A stretch of 64,000 nucleotides of DNA from Mesorhizobium sp. CA8 (GCF_020164955.1 NZ_JAIUHG010000005.1:213335-277334), one strand, 5' to 3'. Shown: positions 1-10,970, numbered from the stretch's first letter. Notes: generated by a model not told the origin, from the letters alone. Program-made: numbers and translations.

Positions 1-2349
1 CTCGACCCACTCGATCGGCTCCGGCATCCGGGTCAGCGCGTGCGCGAGCACCTCGCCGACCCGCGAGACCGGGACGATTTCCATGCCGTTCTTGACGTTG
101 TCCGGAATGTCCGCCAGATCTTTGACGTTCTCTTCCGGGATCAGCACCTTCTTGATGCCGCCACGCAGTGCCGCGAGCAGCTTCTCCTTCAAGCCGCCGA
201 TCGGCAGGATGCGGCCACGCAGCGTGATCTCGCCCGTCATCGCCACATCGGCCCGGACCGGAATACCCGTCAGCACCGACACGATAGCCGTGGCCATCGC
301 AGCTCCGGCGGACGGGCCATCCTTCGGGGTCGCGCCTTCCGGCAAGTGGACGTGGATGTCGCGCTTGTCGAACAGCGGCGGCTCGATGCCGAAATCGATT
401 GCCCTGGAGCGGACATAAGAGGCCGCCGCCGAGATCGATTCCTTCATCACGTCACGCAAGTTGCCGGTGACTGTCATGCGGCCCTTGCCGGGCATCATGA
501 CGCCTTCGATCGTCAGCAGCTCGCCACCGACTTCCGTCCAGGCAAGACCCGTGACCACGCCGACCTGATCGTCGGCCTCGACCTGGCCGAAGCGGAAGCG
601 CGGCACGCCGAGATAATCGGCGAGGTTGTCCGCCGTGATCTTCACCGTCTTCTTCTTCGTCCGCAGGATCTCGGTCACCGCCTTGCGCCCGAGCTTCATC
701 AGCTCGCGCTCCAGGCTGCGCACGCCGGCTTCCCGCGTGTAGGTCTGGATGATGCCGCGGATCGCGTCCTCGCCGACCGAGAATTCGTTCGGCTGCAGGG
801 CATGGTCGCGGATCACCTTGGGCATCAGGTGACGCTTGGCGATCTCGATCTTCTCGTCCTCGGTGTAACCGGCGATACGGATGATCTCCATGCGGTCCAT
901 CAGGGGCGCAGGGATGTTCAGCGTGTTCGCCGTCGTCACGAACATCACGCTCGACAGGTCGTATTCGACCTCGAGGTAATGGTCCATGAACGTCGAGTTC
1001 TGCTCCGGATCGAGCACCTCGAGCAGGGCCGATGACGGATCGCCGCGGAAGTCCTGGCCCATCTTGTCGATCTCGTCGAGCAGGAAGAGCGGGTTGGACT
1101 TCTTGGCCTTCTTCATCGACTGGATGACCTTGCCGGGCATCGAGCCGATATAAGTCCGCCTGTGGCCGCGGATCTCGGCCTCGTCACGCACGCCTCCGAG
1201 CGCCATGCGGATGAACTCGCGGCCGGTCGCCTTGGCGATCGACTTGCCGAGCGAGGTCTTGCCGACGCCGGGCGGTCCGACGAGGCACAGGATCGGCCCC
1301 TTGATCTTCTTCTGGCGGCTCTGCACGGCGAGATACTCGACGATGCGCTCCTTGACCTTGTCGAGGCCGAAATGATCGGCATCGAGCACGTCCTGCGCAT
1401 AGTTCAGGTCCTGCTTGACCTTGGAGTTCTTGCCCCACGGGATCGACAGCAGCCAGTCGAGATAGTTGCGCACGACCGTCGATTCAGCCGACATCGGCGA
1501 CATCGAGCGCAGTTTCTTCAATTCGGCTTCCGCCTTCTCGCGGGCCTCCTTGGAAAGCTTGGTCTTCTTGATGCGCGCCTCGATCTCGGCGGCCTCGTCG
1601 CGGCCGTCCTCGCCCTCGCCGAGCTCCTTCTGGATCGCCTTCATCTGCTCGTTGAGGTAATACTCGCGCTGCGTCTTCTCCATCTGGCGTTTGACGCGCG
1701 AGCGGATGCGCTTTTCCACCTGGAGCACGGAGATTTCGGCTTCCATGAAGCCCATTGCCTTCTCCAGCCGTTCCTTGACGGAAAGCGTGGCGAGCATCTC
1801 CTGCTTCTCGGGGATCTTGATGGCGAGATGCGAAGCAACCGTATCGGCGAGCTTGGAATAGTCGTCGATCTGGCTGGCGGCACCCACCACTTCGGGCGAG
1901 ATCTTCTTGTTCAGCTTGACGTAATTCTCGAAATCGGTGACGACCGAGCGGGCAAGCGCCTCGATCTCGACCTCTTCCTCTTCCGGCTCGGCGAGCGCCG
2001 TGGCGCGGGCTTCATGGAAATCGGGGCGATCGGTGAACGAGACGATCTTGGCGCGCGAGGCGCCCTCGACCAGCACCTTCACGGTGCCGTCGGGCAGCTT
2101 CAAAAGCTGCAGCACATTGGCGAGCGTGCCGATGTCGAAAATCGCATCGGGCTCAGGATCGTCGTCGGCTGCATTCATCTGGGTGGCGAGCAGGATCTGC
2201 TTTTCCTGACCCATCACCTCTTCCAGCGCCTTGATCGACTTTTCACGGCCCACGAAGAGCGGAACGATCATATGCGGGAATACGACGATATCGCGCAGTG
2301 GGAGAACTGCGAAAACGCCGTCGCCGGAAGCCTTGGATATCTTGGCCAT
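1..2349 (-). CDS. lon: ATP-dependent protease Lon (C-terminal end cut by window edge)
   Basis: Lon is the cytoplasmic AAA+ serine protease that degrades misfolded and short-lived regulatory proteins. The frame runs unbroken for 783 codons to base 1, and family length of about 800 suggests roughly 20 residues are missing. The substrate-binding N-domain starts with [12 protein letters not shown]. Walker A GPPGVGKT has its lysine at residue 364. The protease domain carries the Ser/Lys dyad at S680 (DGPSAG) and K723 (GGLKEK). The start at 2349 was chosen because AAAGG lies about 7 bases upstream; an in-frame ATG at 2364 is possible. clpX and clpP follow upstream on the same strand, and an RpoH-like promoter lies at 2484-2515. 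Confidence 0.97.
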   Translation of the reverse strand, partial: MAKISKASGDGVFAVLPLRDIVVFPHMIVPLFVGREKSIKALEEVMGQEKQILLATQMNAADDDPEPDAIFDIGTLANVLQLLKLPDGTVKVLVEGASRAKIVSFTDRPDFHEARATALAEPEEEEVEIEALARSVVTDFENYVKLNKKISPEVVGAASQIDDYSKLADTVASHLAIKIPEKQEMLATLSVKERLEKAMGFMEAEISVLQVEKRIRSRVKRQMEKTQREYYLNEQMKAIQKELGEGEDGRDEAAEIEARIKKTKLSKEAREKAEAELKKLRSMSPMSAESTVVRNYLDWLLSIPWGKNSKVKQDLNYAQDVLDADHFGLDKVKERIVEYLAVQSRQKKIKGPILCLVGPPGVGKTSLGKSIAKATGREFIRMALGGVRDEAEIRGHRRTYIGSMPGKVIQSMKKAKKSNPLFLLDEIDKMGQDFRGDPSSALLEVLDPEQNSTFMDHYLEVEYDLSSVMFVTTANTLNIPAPLMDRMEIIRIAGYTEDEKIEIAKRHLMPKVIRDHALQPNEFSVGEDAIRGIIQTYTREAGVRSLERELMKLGRKAVTEILRTKKKTVKITADNLADYLGVPRFRFGQVEADDQVGVVTGLAWTEVGGELLTIEGVMMPGKGRMTVTGNLRDVMKESISAAASYVRSRAIDFGIEPPLFDKRDIHVHLPEGATPKDGPSAGAAMATAIVSVLTGIPVRADVAMTGEITLRGRILPIGGLKEKLLAALRGGIKKVLIPEENVKDLADIPDNVKNGMEIVPVSRVGEVLAHALTRMPEPIEWVE

Positions 2350-2483
2350 TGTCCAACCTTTCATGTCGCGGCCGCTTATTTAGCCAACCGCGAATCTCAT
2401 ATTAACGACCGAGCGTCGTTCCGCCTACCACCGTTTGTGACGGGAATTTTACAGCACAGAATTCGGCGCCTCGGCCTTCTGCT

Positions 2484-2515
2484 GTTAGGTGGATGTAGCC
2501 GAGGCAAAGATCAAG
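2484..2515 (-). promoter_or_regulatory. Candidate RpoH (heat-shock sigma) promoter of lon
   Basis: On the minus strand CTTGAT (2515-2510) is followed after 17 bases by CCACCTAAC (2492-2484). This resembles the alphaproteobacterial RpoH pattern CTTG-N17-CCTATNT, though the -10 part is imperfect. It lies about 135 bases before the lon start and downstream of the clpX terminator, so it would give lon its own heat-inducible transcript. The same spacing recurs before clpP. This is pattern matching by eye only. Confidence 0.45.
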
Positions 2516-2569
2516 GGTTAGCACCGTCGTTCGAGCCCTTCCACTGCCACCCTCCCCGCCTTTGACAGC

Positions 2570-2594
2570 AAAACGGCGCCACGCGGGCGCCGTT
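2570..2594 (-). terminator. Rho-independent terminator after clpX
   Basis: A perfect 9-base stem (AACGGCGCC / GGCGCCGTT) with a 5-base loop is followed on the minus strand by a short run of four T (overlapping the stem foot). It lies 30 bases past the clpX stop and before the lon promoter, so it should separate the two transcripts. Confidence 0.65.
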
Positions 2595-2623
2595 CCATGA
2601 AAATTGACGGGTCCAGTGCCATT

Positions 2624-3898
<1,275 letters not shown>

Positions 3899-4188
3899 TT
3901 TTCTGTCCTTTCACCGTCGCCCGCCGATCGCCTGGCTTTGAGTGACGTCTCACCAATCTATCGCGGGAATCCGCCACCGCCAGTGCCCCGGCTCACACAG
4001 CGCATTCCGTACGAAACACAATTCAGAAAACGCGGCAACGATTCGCAGCAACCCCATGCAAAGCTAAGCCGTCGAAAATCAACATAGCCTTAACGTAGGC
4101 AATCCCAACGCCTGAGGGAACAGCCAATTGTGGCCGAAATGCCGCAAGACGCGCCAAAACCGCGTTATGCTGTCATTTGCTGTGGATG

Positions 4189-4824
4189 TCAGGCCGAGAC
4201 TGCGACTGTCTCGACGGCCTCGCGGCTCGATATGACCTTGTCGATCAGACCAAAGTCCCTGGCCTCCTCCGCGGTCATGAAATGGTCGCGGTCGAGCGTC
4301 CTCTCGATCTCGTCATAGCTCTTGCCGGTGTGCTTGACATAGACCTCGTTCAGGCGGCGCTTCAGCTTGATGATGTCCTGCGCATGACGTTCGATGTCCG
4401 AAGCCTGACCCTGGAAGCCGCCGGACGGCTGGTGAACCATGATCCGGGCGTTCGGCGTGGCAAAACGCATGTCCTTGTGGCCGGCGGTCAGAAGCAGCGA
4501 ACCCATCGAGGCGGCCTGGCCGATGCAGAGCGTCGACACCGCCGGCTTGATGAACTGCATGGTGTCATAGATCGCCATGCCCGAGGTGACGACGCCGCCC
4601 GGCGAATTGATATAGAGGTTGATTTCCTTCTTGGGGTTTTCCGCCTCGAGGAACAAAAGCTGTGCACAAACCAGTGTCGCCATCCCGTCCTCGACCGGGC
4701 CGGTGATGAAGATGATGCGTTCCTTCAGGAGGCGCGAGAAAATGTCATAGGCACGCTCGCCGCGATTGGTCTGCTCGACGACCATCGGAACGAGGTTCAT
4801 GTAGGTTTCAACGGGGTTCTTCAT
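4189..4824 (-). CDS. clpP: ATP-dependent Clp protease proteolytic subunit ClpP
   Basis: ClpP is the serine peptidase that forms the double heptameric degradation chamber used with ClpX or ClpA. At 211 residues it has normal length. The catalytic triad is visible as S106 (GQAASMGS), H131 (MVHQPSGG) and D180. The handle-region sequence NSPGG is at 73-77. It is first in the clpP-clpX-lon series on the minus strand. A strong match to the alphaproteobacterial RpoH promoter lies at 4904-4935, which fits heat-shock control. The 290-base gap to clpX leaves room for a separate clpX promoter, which I could not identify. Confidence 0.98.
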   Translation of the reverse strand: MKNPVETYMNLVPMVVEQTNRGERAYDIFSRLLKERIIFITGPVEDGMATLVCAQLLFLEAENPKKEINLYINSPGGVVTSGMAIYDTMQFIKPAVSTLCIGQAASMGSLLLTAGHKDMRFATPNARIMVHQPSGGFQGQASDIERHAQDIIKLKRRLNEVYVKHTGKSYDEIERTLDRDHFMTAEEARDFGLIDKVISSREAVETVAVSA

Positions 4825-5169
4825 GGACTACCCTTGTGGAGATGGATTCCGGCACCTTGGTATTATCAGCAATCGCGCGGAATCGTTCTGGATCGGTTAC
4901 GCCCTAAATAGGATGCCGGCTCACCCTAGCGCAAGGCCGCCTCTCCTAGCCATCTGGTTAAGCCGAATCAAGCGTCGCGGCGCCGGCAAAAACCCAGGCA
5001 AATAGGCCGACGAGGCTCGCTCGGTCCGGCTGGCCGAACCGAAGACATGGTAAGGTAGCAATTCCTTAACCGCTCCGCTTAACGAAAAGCCCTGAAATCG
5101 CTGCCGGCCCCCGGACCTTCCGCTACAGTCCTGCGTTGTGAAGGCGTCCTTTTTCAACGGGGGAATGTC
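4825..5169. other. Divergent intergenic region clpP / exported protein
   Basis: This 345-base gap holds the clpP promoter at 4904-4935. The half nearer the plus-strand gene contains no reading frame that looks coding; it presumably carries that gene's promoter, but I see no clear -35/-10 pair. The sequence GGGGGAATGTC just before 5170 includes a GGGG stretch that may serve as ribosome binding site. Confidence 0.5.
4904..4935 (-). promoter_or_regulatory. Candidate RpoH promoter of clpP
   Basis: On the minus strand CTTGCG (4935-4930), a 17-base spacer and CCTATTTAG (4912-4904) match the RpoH consensus CTTG-N17-CCTATNT closely. Transcription would start near 4897, about 70 bases before the clpP ATG at 4824. 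The same architecture is present before lon. Confidence 0.6.
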
Positions 5170-5757
5170 ATGATCCGGAAAAGCTCCGCATCGCTGGCGG
5201 CCGTCGCTATGCTTGCCAGCGTCTGTGAAACCGCCGCCGGCGGCCGCGCGCTCGAATGCTATGAGCCGATCCACAGGCCGGCACTTTACGACACCGTCTA
5301 CGAGGATGTGATGGTGAGCCCCGGCGGACAGGTCGTCGATTACGACGCGCCGATCTACGGCACCTATCAAAGCGTGGACCGGATCGCTCCAGCGCGCGTC
5401 GCCTACGAGACAGTGCCGGCGGTCACACGCACGGTCTACCACACGGTCAAGGTCGACGATGCCGGCTATGCCTGGGAGTGGCGCATCATTCATGGCCGCA
5501 AGGTGCTGTGCAAGGTGTGGCGCAAGGCCCGCTATGCGCGTGTCGCCGAGACGGTCGTGGTCCAGCCGGAGCGCGTCCGGCGCGTCGTTCAGCCGGCGGA
5601 ATTTGAAGCGGTTGCCCACGAAGTGCTGGTGCGTCCGCAGCAGGTACGCATCCGGCAAATCCCGCCCTCATACGGGACAGTGGCGCGCCGGGTAGTGGTG
5701 CGGGAAGGTTCGACCAGCTGGCGGCGAGTGCATATCCCGCCGCACTGTCAGGATTAG
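5170..5757 (+). CDS. Exported protein with Val/Arg-rich repeat modules, function unknown
   Basis: The 195-residue product begins with an apparent signal peptide (MIRKSSASLAAVAMLASV, with a small-residue region to about 25) and should be periplasmic or surface located. The mature part shows repeated modules of the form P..Y..V...VLV.P..V, for example QPAEFEAV..EVLVRP near 140 and PPSYGTVARRVVV near 165. These resemble the short beta modules seen beside OmpA-type domains in other bacteria, but no OmpA domain is present here. Four cysteines occur, including one near each end of the mature protein. It stands alone, divergent from clpP. I cannot assign a function. Confidence 0.75.
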   Translation: MIRKSSASLAAVAMLASVCETAAGGRALECYEPIHRPALYDTVYEDVMVSPGGQVVDYDAPIYGTYQSVDRIAPARVAYETVPAVTRTVYHTVKVDDAGYAWEWRIIHGRKVLCKVWRKARYARVAETVVVQPERVRRVVQPAEFEAVAHEVLVRPQQVRIRQIPPSYGTVARRVVVREGSTSWRRVHIPPHCQD

Positions 5758-5828
5758 GCGGCATCTCGCCTGTAGGTTGCACCGGCCGGACGGCGATGTT
5801 CCGCGCCCCGGCCAGAGCTGTTGCCGGC

Positions 5829-6032
5829 TTAGCCCAGATCGATGTCGAGAATGGCCATCGAGAAATTATAGTCGCCGTCGTCCTCGTCCTTGAAGACGAT
5901 GCCGAGGAATTCGTCGCCGACATAAACCTCGGCCGAGTCTTCCTTGCGCGGGCGCGCCTTCACCTGCAGCTTGGGATTTTGGAAGACGCTTTTGAAGTAA
6001 GCGTCGAGCTTTCTGATTTCGTCAGGCTTCAA
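5829..6032 (-). CDS. DUF3126 family protein
   Basis: A 67-residue acidic protein of the small alphaproteobacterial DUF3126 family, whose function is unknown. Characteristic stretches are KPDEIRKLDAYFK at the start, KARPRKEDSAEVYVGDEF in the middle and NFSMAILDIDL at the end. The start was taken as the TTG at 6032 because GGAG lies 7 bases upstream and the family begins at exactly this point; the longer open frame to 6137 adds residues unlike the family. It lies downstream of cysE on the same strand, about 150 bases away. Confidence 0.85.
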   Translation of the reverse strand: MKPDEIRKLDAYFKSVFQNPKLQVKARPRKEDSAEVYVGDEFLGIVFKDEDDGDYNFSMAILDIDLG

Positions 6033-6179
6033 AAGTCTTCTCCGAAATGTCGGCCTTGTTCGTGGGAACGCGCTTCTGACACGCCAACAATGGCCATGTA
6101 AAGGCAAGCTGGCAGGATAACATGGGAGAACGGCCAAGCGAAACGGCGGCTCGTTGGGCGGCCGCCGGCAAAGGATCGG

Positions 6180-7028
6180 TCAGATATCGAAGCTCACGAC
6201 GTGGTCCATGCTTTGCGACGGCAGGAGCTGGTCCATCTGCCGCGAAGGCTGGTCGCAGCCGGTCTCCCCCACGACCCGAGCGGGCACGCCGGCGACCGTC
6301 TTGTTGTGCGGCACTGGCGACAGCACGACCGAGCCGGCCGCGATCTTGGAGCAATGGCCGATCTCGATATTGCCGAGGATCTTGGCGCCGGCGCCGATCA
6401 GCACGCCGCGGCGGATCTTCGGGTGGCGGTCGCCACTGGCCTTGCCGGTGCCGCCCAGCGTCACCCCGTGCAGGATCGAGACATCATCCTCGATGACGGC
6501 GGTCTGGCCGACGACCAGACCCGTGGCATGGTCGAGGAAGATGCCCTTGCCGATGCGGGCGGCCGGATTGATATCGGTCTGGAACACAGAGGACGAGCGG
6601 CTCTGCAGATAGAGCGCGAAGTCCCTGCGGCCCTGGTTCCACAGCCAATGCGCCAGCCGGTGCGTCTGGATGGCGTGAAAACCCTTGAAGTAGAGAACCG
6701 GCATGATGAAGCGGTCGCAGGCCGGGTCGCGATCGTAATAGGCCTGGATGTCGACGCGAACCGTCGAGCTCCACTCCGGATCGTCGTTCAGCATTGCCTT
6801 GAAGGTCTGGCGGATGAGATCGGAACCGATATCCTGATGCGCCAGGCGCTCGGCCAGCCGGTGGATCACCGCTTCTTCGAGGCTCTCCTGGTTCAGGATA
6901 GTCGAGTAGAGAAAGGCCGCGAGCAGCGGATCGCGGTTCACTGCCTCCATCGCCTCGTCGCGGATCGACCGCCAGATCGGGTCGACCGGCTGCACCATGC
7001 TGGGGCGGGCAATCGTAACGCTGTTCAT
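6180..7028 (-). CDS. cysE: Serine O-acetyltransferase CysE
   Basis: CysE makes O-acetylserine from serine and acetyl-CoA, the first step of cysteine synthesis. The 282-residue product has an alpha-helical N-terminal half and a C-terminal left-handed beta-helix with hexapeptide repeats (150-250). The Asp/His pair expected for catalysis is D152 and H167, with a further active-site-type histidine at H188. The last residue is isoleucine (FDI), as needed for docking into the active site of cysteine synthase CysK. The start at 7028 has GGAGAG at good spacing; a 12-residue longer form is less likely. The gene stands between DUF3126 and a divergent HD-like gene. Confidence 0.96.
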   Translation of the reverse strand: MNSVTIARPSMVQPVDPIWRSIRDEAMEAVNRDPLLAAFLYSTILNQESLEEAVIHRLAERLAHQDIGSDLIRQTFKAMLNDDPEWSSTVRVDIQAYYDRDPACDRFIMPVLYFKGFHAIQTHRLAHWLWNQGRRDFALYLQSRSSSVFQTDINPAARIGKGIFLDHATGLVVGQTAVIEDDVSILHGVTLGGTGKASGDRHPKIRRGVLIGAGAKILGNIEIGHCSKIAAGSVVLSPVPHNKTVAGVPARVVGETGCDQPSRQMDQLLPSQSMDHVVSFDI

Positions 7029-7149
7029 CGACGCTCTCCGGCCTTGCTCATTCTCCGGCGGCACATATAGGCCAGATCATAGCACGGTTGAACTCAATTT
7101 TCCTTAGTGCTTTGTCAAATGGACCTGGTTCATCCAAATTCAAGCGACG

Positions 7150-7755
7150 ATGGAAAACGAACCCTTGATCGACGATGCGCTGAAAAGCGAGCTTGCGACG
7201 CTCTACAGGGCCGCGGATCGCCACTATCACGGCATGGCCCATATCGAAGCGATGCTGGCGCTGGCAAGCGAATACCGGCACCTTCTCGATGATCCTCAGG
7301 CCGTCGAGGCGGCGATCTGGTTCCACGACGCGATTTATGACAGCCGCGCCAAGGACAATGAGGCAAAAAGCGCAGACCTGGCCGAGAAAAGGCTCGCCGG
7401 GCGCGCCGATCCTCATCGCCTCGCCCGCATAGCGGCGATGATCAACGCCACCGCCACCCATCAATTGCCGCCTTTCCGCGACGAGGACGCGGTCAACGAT
7501 GCGGCCCTTTTGCTCGACATGGATCTGGCGATCCTCGGCGCCGAACCGGCGGTGTTCGATGCTTATGAGAAGGCGGTCCGGCTGGAATATGGCTGGGTGG
7601 AGGAGCCGATGTGGCGCGCGGGCCGGGCGGCCGTCCTGAAGAGTTTCCTCGCCCGTCCGCACATTTTCTGTACGACCGAGTTCCGGGATCGGTTCGAGGC
7701 GCAGGCCAGGGAAAATCTCGGCCGTTCACTGCAAGCGCTGCAAGACCAGCCCTGA
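7150..7755 (+). CDS. Predicted HD-superfamily metal-dependent phosphohydrolase
   Basis: This 201-residue protein resembles the COG4339 group of HD-fold proteins. Metal-ligand candidates are H25/H27 and H31 in RHYHGMAHI, the H-D pair in AIWFHDAIYD (near 58-59), and the late aspartate in LLLDMDLAILG. The family's substrate is not established, and some members are annotated as N-methyl-D-aspartate receptor NMDAR2C-like without experimental meaning. It is divergent from cysE and 94 bases upstream of an agmatinase-family gene on the same strand. The ribosome binding site is weak. Confidence 0.85.
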   Translation: MENEPLIDDALKSELATLYRAADRHYHGMAHIEAMLALASEYRHLLDDPQAVEAAIWFHDAIYDSRAKDNEAKSADLAEKRLAGRADPHRLARIAAMINATATHQLPPFRDEDAVNDAALLLDMDLAILGAEPAVFDAYEKAVRLEYGWVEEPMWRAGRAAVLKSFLARPHIFCTTEFRDRFEAQARENLGRSLQALQDQP

Positions 7756-7849
7756 TAGGCCCATACTCCCGCAGGGCTTTGCCCCTATGCCCAAATCCAG
7801 GGCCCTGCGATCACCATCGAACGTGAACCGCTCTGGGATGGCCGCCACC

Positions 7850-8815
7850 ATGGAAAACAGCTTCCACCAACCCGTCGACGCAGCGCAGGTGCCGCGCTTT
7901 GCCGGGCTTTCCACCTTCATGCGGCTGCCGGCCGTGCCGAGCGCGAAGGGGCTCGACATCGCCCTTGTCGGGATTCCCTGGGATGGCGGCACGACCAACC
8001 GGGCCGGCGCCCGCCACGGTCCGCGCGAAATCAGGAACCAGTCGAGCCTGATGCGCCGCGTCCACCATGTCTCGGGAACCGAACCGTTCAGCATCGCCAA
8101 TGTTGCCGATGTCGGCGACGTCTCGGTCAATCCGATCAACCTGCTCGACGGGTTGAAGCGCATCGAGGACGGCATTGCCGCGATCGTAGCGGATGGTGCC
8201 CTGCCGCTCGCCGCGGGCGGCGACCACCTGACGACGCTGCCGGTGCTGCGCGCGGTGGCCCGCAAGGCGCCTGTCGGCATGGTTCACTTCGATGCGCATT
8301 CCGACACCAACGACCGCTATTTCGGCGACAATCCCTACACCCACGGAACGCCTTTCCGCCGCGCGATCGAGGAAGGGCTGCTCGACCCGAAACGGGTTGT
8401 CCAGATCGGGATCAGAGGCTCGATCTATGAACCGGGCGAACACGATTGGGCGACCGCTCAGGGCGTGCGCATCATCTATATGGAAGAATTCGTCCGGCGC
8501 GGCGTCGTTTCCGTCATGCAGGAAGCGCGCGATCTTGTGGGCGACAGCCCTACCTATGTGACGTTCGACATCGATTGCATTGATCCGTCCATGGCGCCCG
8601 GCACCGGAACGCCGGAGCTCGGCGGCTTCACCACACGCGAGGTGCAGGAGATGGTTCGATTGCTGGGCGGATTGAATTTCGCAGGCGCCGATGTCGTCGA
8701 GGTCGCGCCTCCCTTTGACATTGGCGGCATGACGGCGCTGGCCGGCGCGACGATCATGTTCGAGCTGCTGTGCGTCATGGCGGGATCCCTCGCCGACAGG
8801 AGGGAGCGCGGCTAG
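7850..8815 (+). CDS. Agmatinase / guanidinobutyrase family ureohydrolase
   Basis: Ureohydrolases of this family remove urea from agmatine or related guanidino acids using two manganese ions. All metal motifs are present: GGDH near residue 124, DAHSD near 147 and DIDCID near 232, followed by the family's PGTGTPE. The TNRAGARHGPREIR stretch and the N-terminus ENSFHQPVDAAQVPRF are closer to guanidinobutyrase-type enzymes than to E. coli SpeB, so the substrate is uncertain. The start at 7850 was chosen because homologues begin with M-x-N-x-HQP; in-frame ATGs at 7787 and 7838 would lengthen it. The product is 321 residues. Confidence 0.9.
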   Translation: MENSFHQPVDAAQVPRFAGLSTFMRLPAVPSAKGLDIALVGIPWDGGTTNRAGARHGPREIRNQSSLMRRVHHVSGTEPFSIANVADVGDVSVNPINLLDGLKRIEDGIAAIVADGALPLAAGGDHLTTLPVLRAVARKAPVGMVHFDAHSDTNDRYFGDNPYTHGTPFRRAIEEGLLDPKRVVQIGIRGSIYEPGEHDWATAQGVRIIYMEEFVRRGVVSVMQEARDLVGDSPTYVTFDIDCIDPSMAPGTGTPELGGFTTREVQEMVRLLGGLNFAGADVVEVAPPFDIGGMTALAGATIMFELLCVMAGSLADRRERG

Positions 8816-8985
8816 CGCGATTACAGGAAAAGCGCACAGCGCCTGTCCGGCTAATCCTGACGCTCTCGATCCTCCGGGGTAGATCCCGAACGCCGCGACG
8901 CAAGCGGTGCGCCCTGCGGCGGCGCCAGCATCTCCATATAGGTGACGAGAAGATCGACCATTGCGAGCCGAGGAGCGCCGCGCGC

Positions 8986-9753
8986 TCAGAGCGGGTTTTC
9001 GGCGTAGAACTCGAGTACGCGCTGCTTGAAGCTTTTGTCGCCGACGGCGAGCATGTGGTCGCGTCCCTCAATGTGAAAGGCCCTGGCGTTGGGCATGAGG
9101 GCGGCAAGCTCGTCCGGCGAGCCGCCGATATCGTCCTTGGTGCCGACGGCGATCAGCGTCGGCTGGGCGATGCGGGCCATGTCATCCTCGCTGAGCAACT
9201 CGCGCGACTTTGCGATGCAAGCCGCAAGCGCGCGACGGTCGCTGCGCGTCTGATCCGCGAAAGCGCGAAAGGAGCGCCCGCGCGGATGTGTGGTCTGGGA
9301 AGGGTCTTCCGCCAGCAGGGCAGCCGCGATCGGATCCCAGTCGCCGACGCCGTCGACCATGCCGATGCCGAGACCGCCGAACACCAGCGTCGCGACCTTC
9401 TCCGGATCGGAGAGCGCCAGGAAAGCCGAGACGCGCGCGCCCATCGAATAACCCATGACATGCGCGCGCTCGATGCCGAGATGATCGAGCAGCGCGGCCG
9501 CGTCGGACGCCATTTTTTCAGGGGTGTAATCGGCCTCCTCATAGCTCTTCGACGACGAGCCGTGGCCGCGATGGTCGAAGGCGATCGCCCGGTAGCCGGC
9601 GTCGTTCAGCGTCTTGAACCAGCCCGGCGAGACCCAGTTGACATAGTGGCTGGAGGCAAAGCCATGGATCATCAGCACCGGGTCGCCCTGTCCCGAGGCC
9701 GGCTGGCGATCGAGATAGGCGAGTTCGAAACCGTCATGCGAAAGGAAATCCAT
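8986..9753 (-). CDS. Alpha/beta-fold hydrolase
   Basis: A 255-residue cytoplasmic alpha/beta hydrolase. The oxyanion-hole region is MIHGFASS near 28, the nucleophile elbow GYSMGA places the serine at 103, and the triad is completed by D207 or D208 (VGTKDD) and H233 (GRDHM). No signal peptide or lid domain is evident. The gene starts 15 bases after the DUF192 stop on the same strand, so the two are probably co-transcribed, with the double cold-shock gene further upstream. The substrate cannot be inferred from sequence. Confidence 0.92.
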   Translation of the reverse strand: MDFLSHDGFELAYLDRQPASGQGDPVLMIHGFASSHYVNWVSPGWFKTLNDAGYRAIAFDHRGHGSSSKSYEEADYTPEKMASDAAALLDHLGIERAHVMGYSMGARVSAFLALSDPEKVATLVFGGLGIGMVDGVGDWDPIAAALLAEDPSQTTHPRGRSFRAFADQTRSDRRALAACIAKSRELLSEDDMARIAQPTLIAVGTKDDIGGSPDELAALMPNARAFHIEGRDHMLAVGDKSFKQRVLEFYAENPL

Positions 9754-9768
9754 CGGCGGAACTGCTTC

Positions 9769-10263
9769 TCAGTTGGAACTGGAGCCGATAGCCGGATGGC
9801 GCAAAAGATCGCCTTCCCTGATGCCGTCCTTGGCGGCCGTACCCGCCTTCAGCTCAAGCACGAAGCGCACCGGCTGTCCGGGCGAGATGATCGCTTCGGA
9901 TTCGGGCTCGCCGCGCTTGATGGCTTTGATCCTGCCGTCCTGGCCGATGAAGATGAGGTCAAGCGCCATCGGCGTGTTCTTCATCCAGAAATCCACCTCA
10001 TCGGTTCTTTCGAAGACGAACAACATGCCGTGATCGTCGGCCATGGTCTGGCGAAACATCAGTCCCGCCTCTCGTTCGGCAGAGGTATCGGCGATCTCGA
10101 TGGAGAAGGAACGATCACCGGAGCCGGTCGACACCACCAGCGGCGTCCGGTCGGTGGGCAGCAGCATCGCATCCGCCGAACTCGGCTTCGCGGCGATGAA
10201 ACAGGCGGCGAAAACGATCGCGGCGCAGAGCGCGCCCGCAGTCAGCCAATTGCGATGAGCCAT
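9769..10263 (-). CDS. DUF192 family exported protein
   Basis: A 164-residue protein with an N-terminal signal or anchor segment (LTAGALCAAIVFAACFIAA, residues 7-25) followed by a DUF192 domain. Family hallmarks are EREAGLMFR near 71, GMLFVFE and DFWMKNTPMALDLIFI. The family is small, beta-rich and without known biochemical activity. ATG at 10263 has GAGG six bases upstream; the longer open frame to 10584 encodes sequence unlike the family. It is followed after 15 bases by the alpha/beta hydrolase. Confidence 0.92.
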   Translation of the reverse strand: MAHRNWLTAGALCAAIVFAACFIAAKPSSADAMLLPTDRTPLVVSTGSGDRSFSIEIADTSAEREAGLMFRQTMADDHGMLFVFERTDEVDFWMKNTPMALDLIFIGQDGRIKAIKRGEPESEAIISPGQPVRFVLELKAGTAAKDGIREGDLLRHPAIGSSSN

Positions 10264-10291
10264 GGGGTACCTCGTCCAGACCCTCGTCCTA

Positions 10292-10337
10292 GACCATGAT
10301 CCGGAGAAGTGGAACCGGTTTTCGGACAATATGGTCG
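10292..10337. repeat. Short imperfect palindrome with CGGTTTTCGGA core
   Basis: CCATGATCCGG...ACCGGTTTTCGGACAATATGG forms an imperfect inverted repeat between the DUF192 and cold-shock genes. Its CGGTTTTCGGAC core recurs at 39848-39882. It looks like one member of the dispersed rhizobial intergenic palindromes found throughout the window. Confidence 0.45.
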
Positions 10338-10376
10338 GCCCGCGGCAAAGGAACTTCTCGACTGCGTCGAGAGACC

Positions 10377-10970
10377 TTAGTGCGAGACCGACAAGGTGCC
10401 CATATCGGGGTGGATTTCGGCGGCCATAAGGCCTTTGTCGCCGCGTCCGAAGCGGACGAGCACGACCTGGCCGGGGCGGAGCTCGGTTATGCCGTAGCGC
10501 CGCAAGGTCTCCATGTGGACGAAGATGTCTTCCGTCCCCTCGCCCCGCGTCAGGAAGCCGAAACCCTTGGTGCGGTTGAACCACTTCACCAAGGCCCGCT
10601 CGAGGCCGCTCTCAGGGCTCACGGTAACGTGGGTGCGCTGTTCCTGCTCTGCCGGGTGCACCGCCGTCGAGGCATCCATGGACAGGACACGGAAAGCCTG
10701 CAAGCCGCGCTCGCCCTGTTTCACCAGGCAGACGACCCGCGCGCCTTCGAGCGCCGTCTGGAAACCGTCCCTTCGAAGACAAGTCACATGGAGGAGAATA
10801 TCACCCGAGACGCCGTCGTCCGGAAGGATGAAGCCGTAGCCCTTGGCCACGTCGAACCATTTGATCGCGCCGGCGATTTCGACAAGCTCGGCGGCATCGC
10901 CGCCATTGTCCCGCTGCAAGGCGTCGTCAAGGCTTCCGTCCCGCCTCGTAAAAGAGGCTTTTTCCCCCAT
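10377..10970 (-). CDS. Double-domain cold shock protein
   Basis: The 197-residue product holds two cold-shock domains, each an OB-fold that binds single-stranded RNA or DNA. The first has the RNP1-type KGYGFI after KWFDVA (about residues 36-45); the second has [12 protein letters not shown] (about 129-140) and DIFVHM as RNP2. The two-domain form is common in alphaproteobacteria and is longer than the 70-residue E. coli Csp proteins. ATG at 10970 was chosen because GGGGG lies upstream; an 11-residue longer form is possible. The upstream region has a plausible TTGCAC / TTAATC promoter near 11013-11043. Confidence 0.95.
   Translation of the reverse strand: MGEKASFTRRDGSLDDALQRDNGGDAAELVEIAGAIKWFDVAKGYGFILPDDGVSGDILLHVTCLRRDGFQTALEGARVVCLVKQGERGLQAFRVLSMDASTAVHPAEQEQRTHVTVSPESGLERALVKWFNRTKGFGFLTRGEGTEDIFVHMETLRRYGITELRPGQVVLVRFGRGDKGLMAAEIHPDMGTLSVSH

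Noticed and set aside
1162..2565. Plus-strand open frame of 467 codons opposite lon
   Set aside because: Antisense shadow of lon; composition His/Leu/Arg-rich, no motif and no ribosome binding site.
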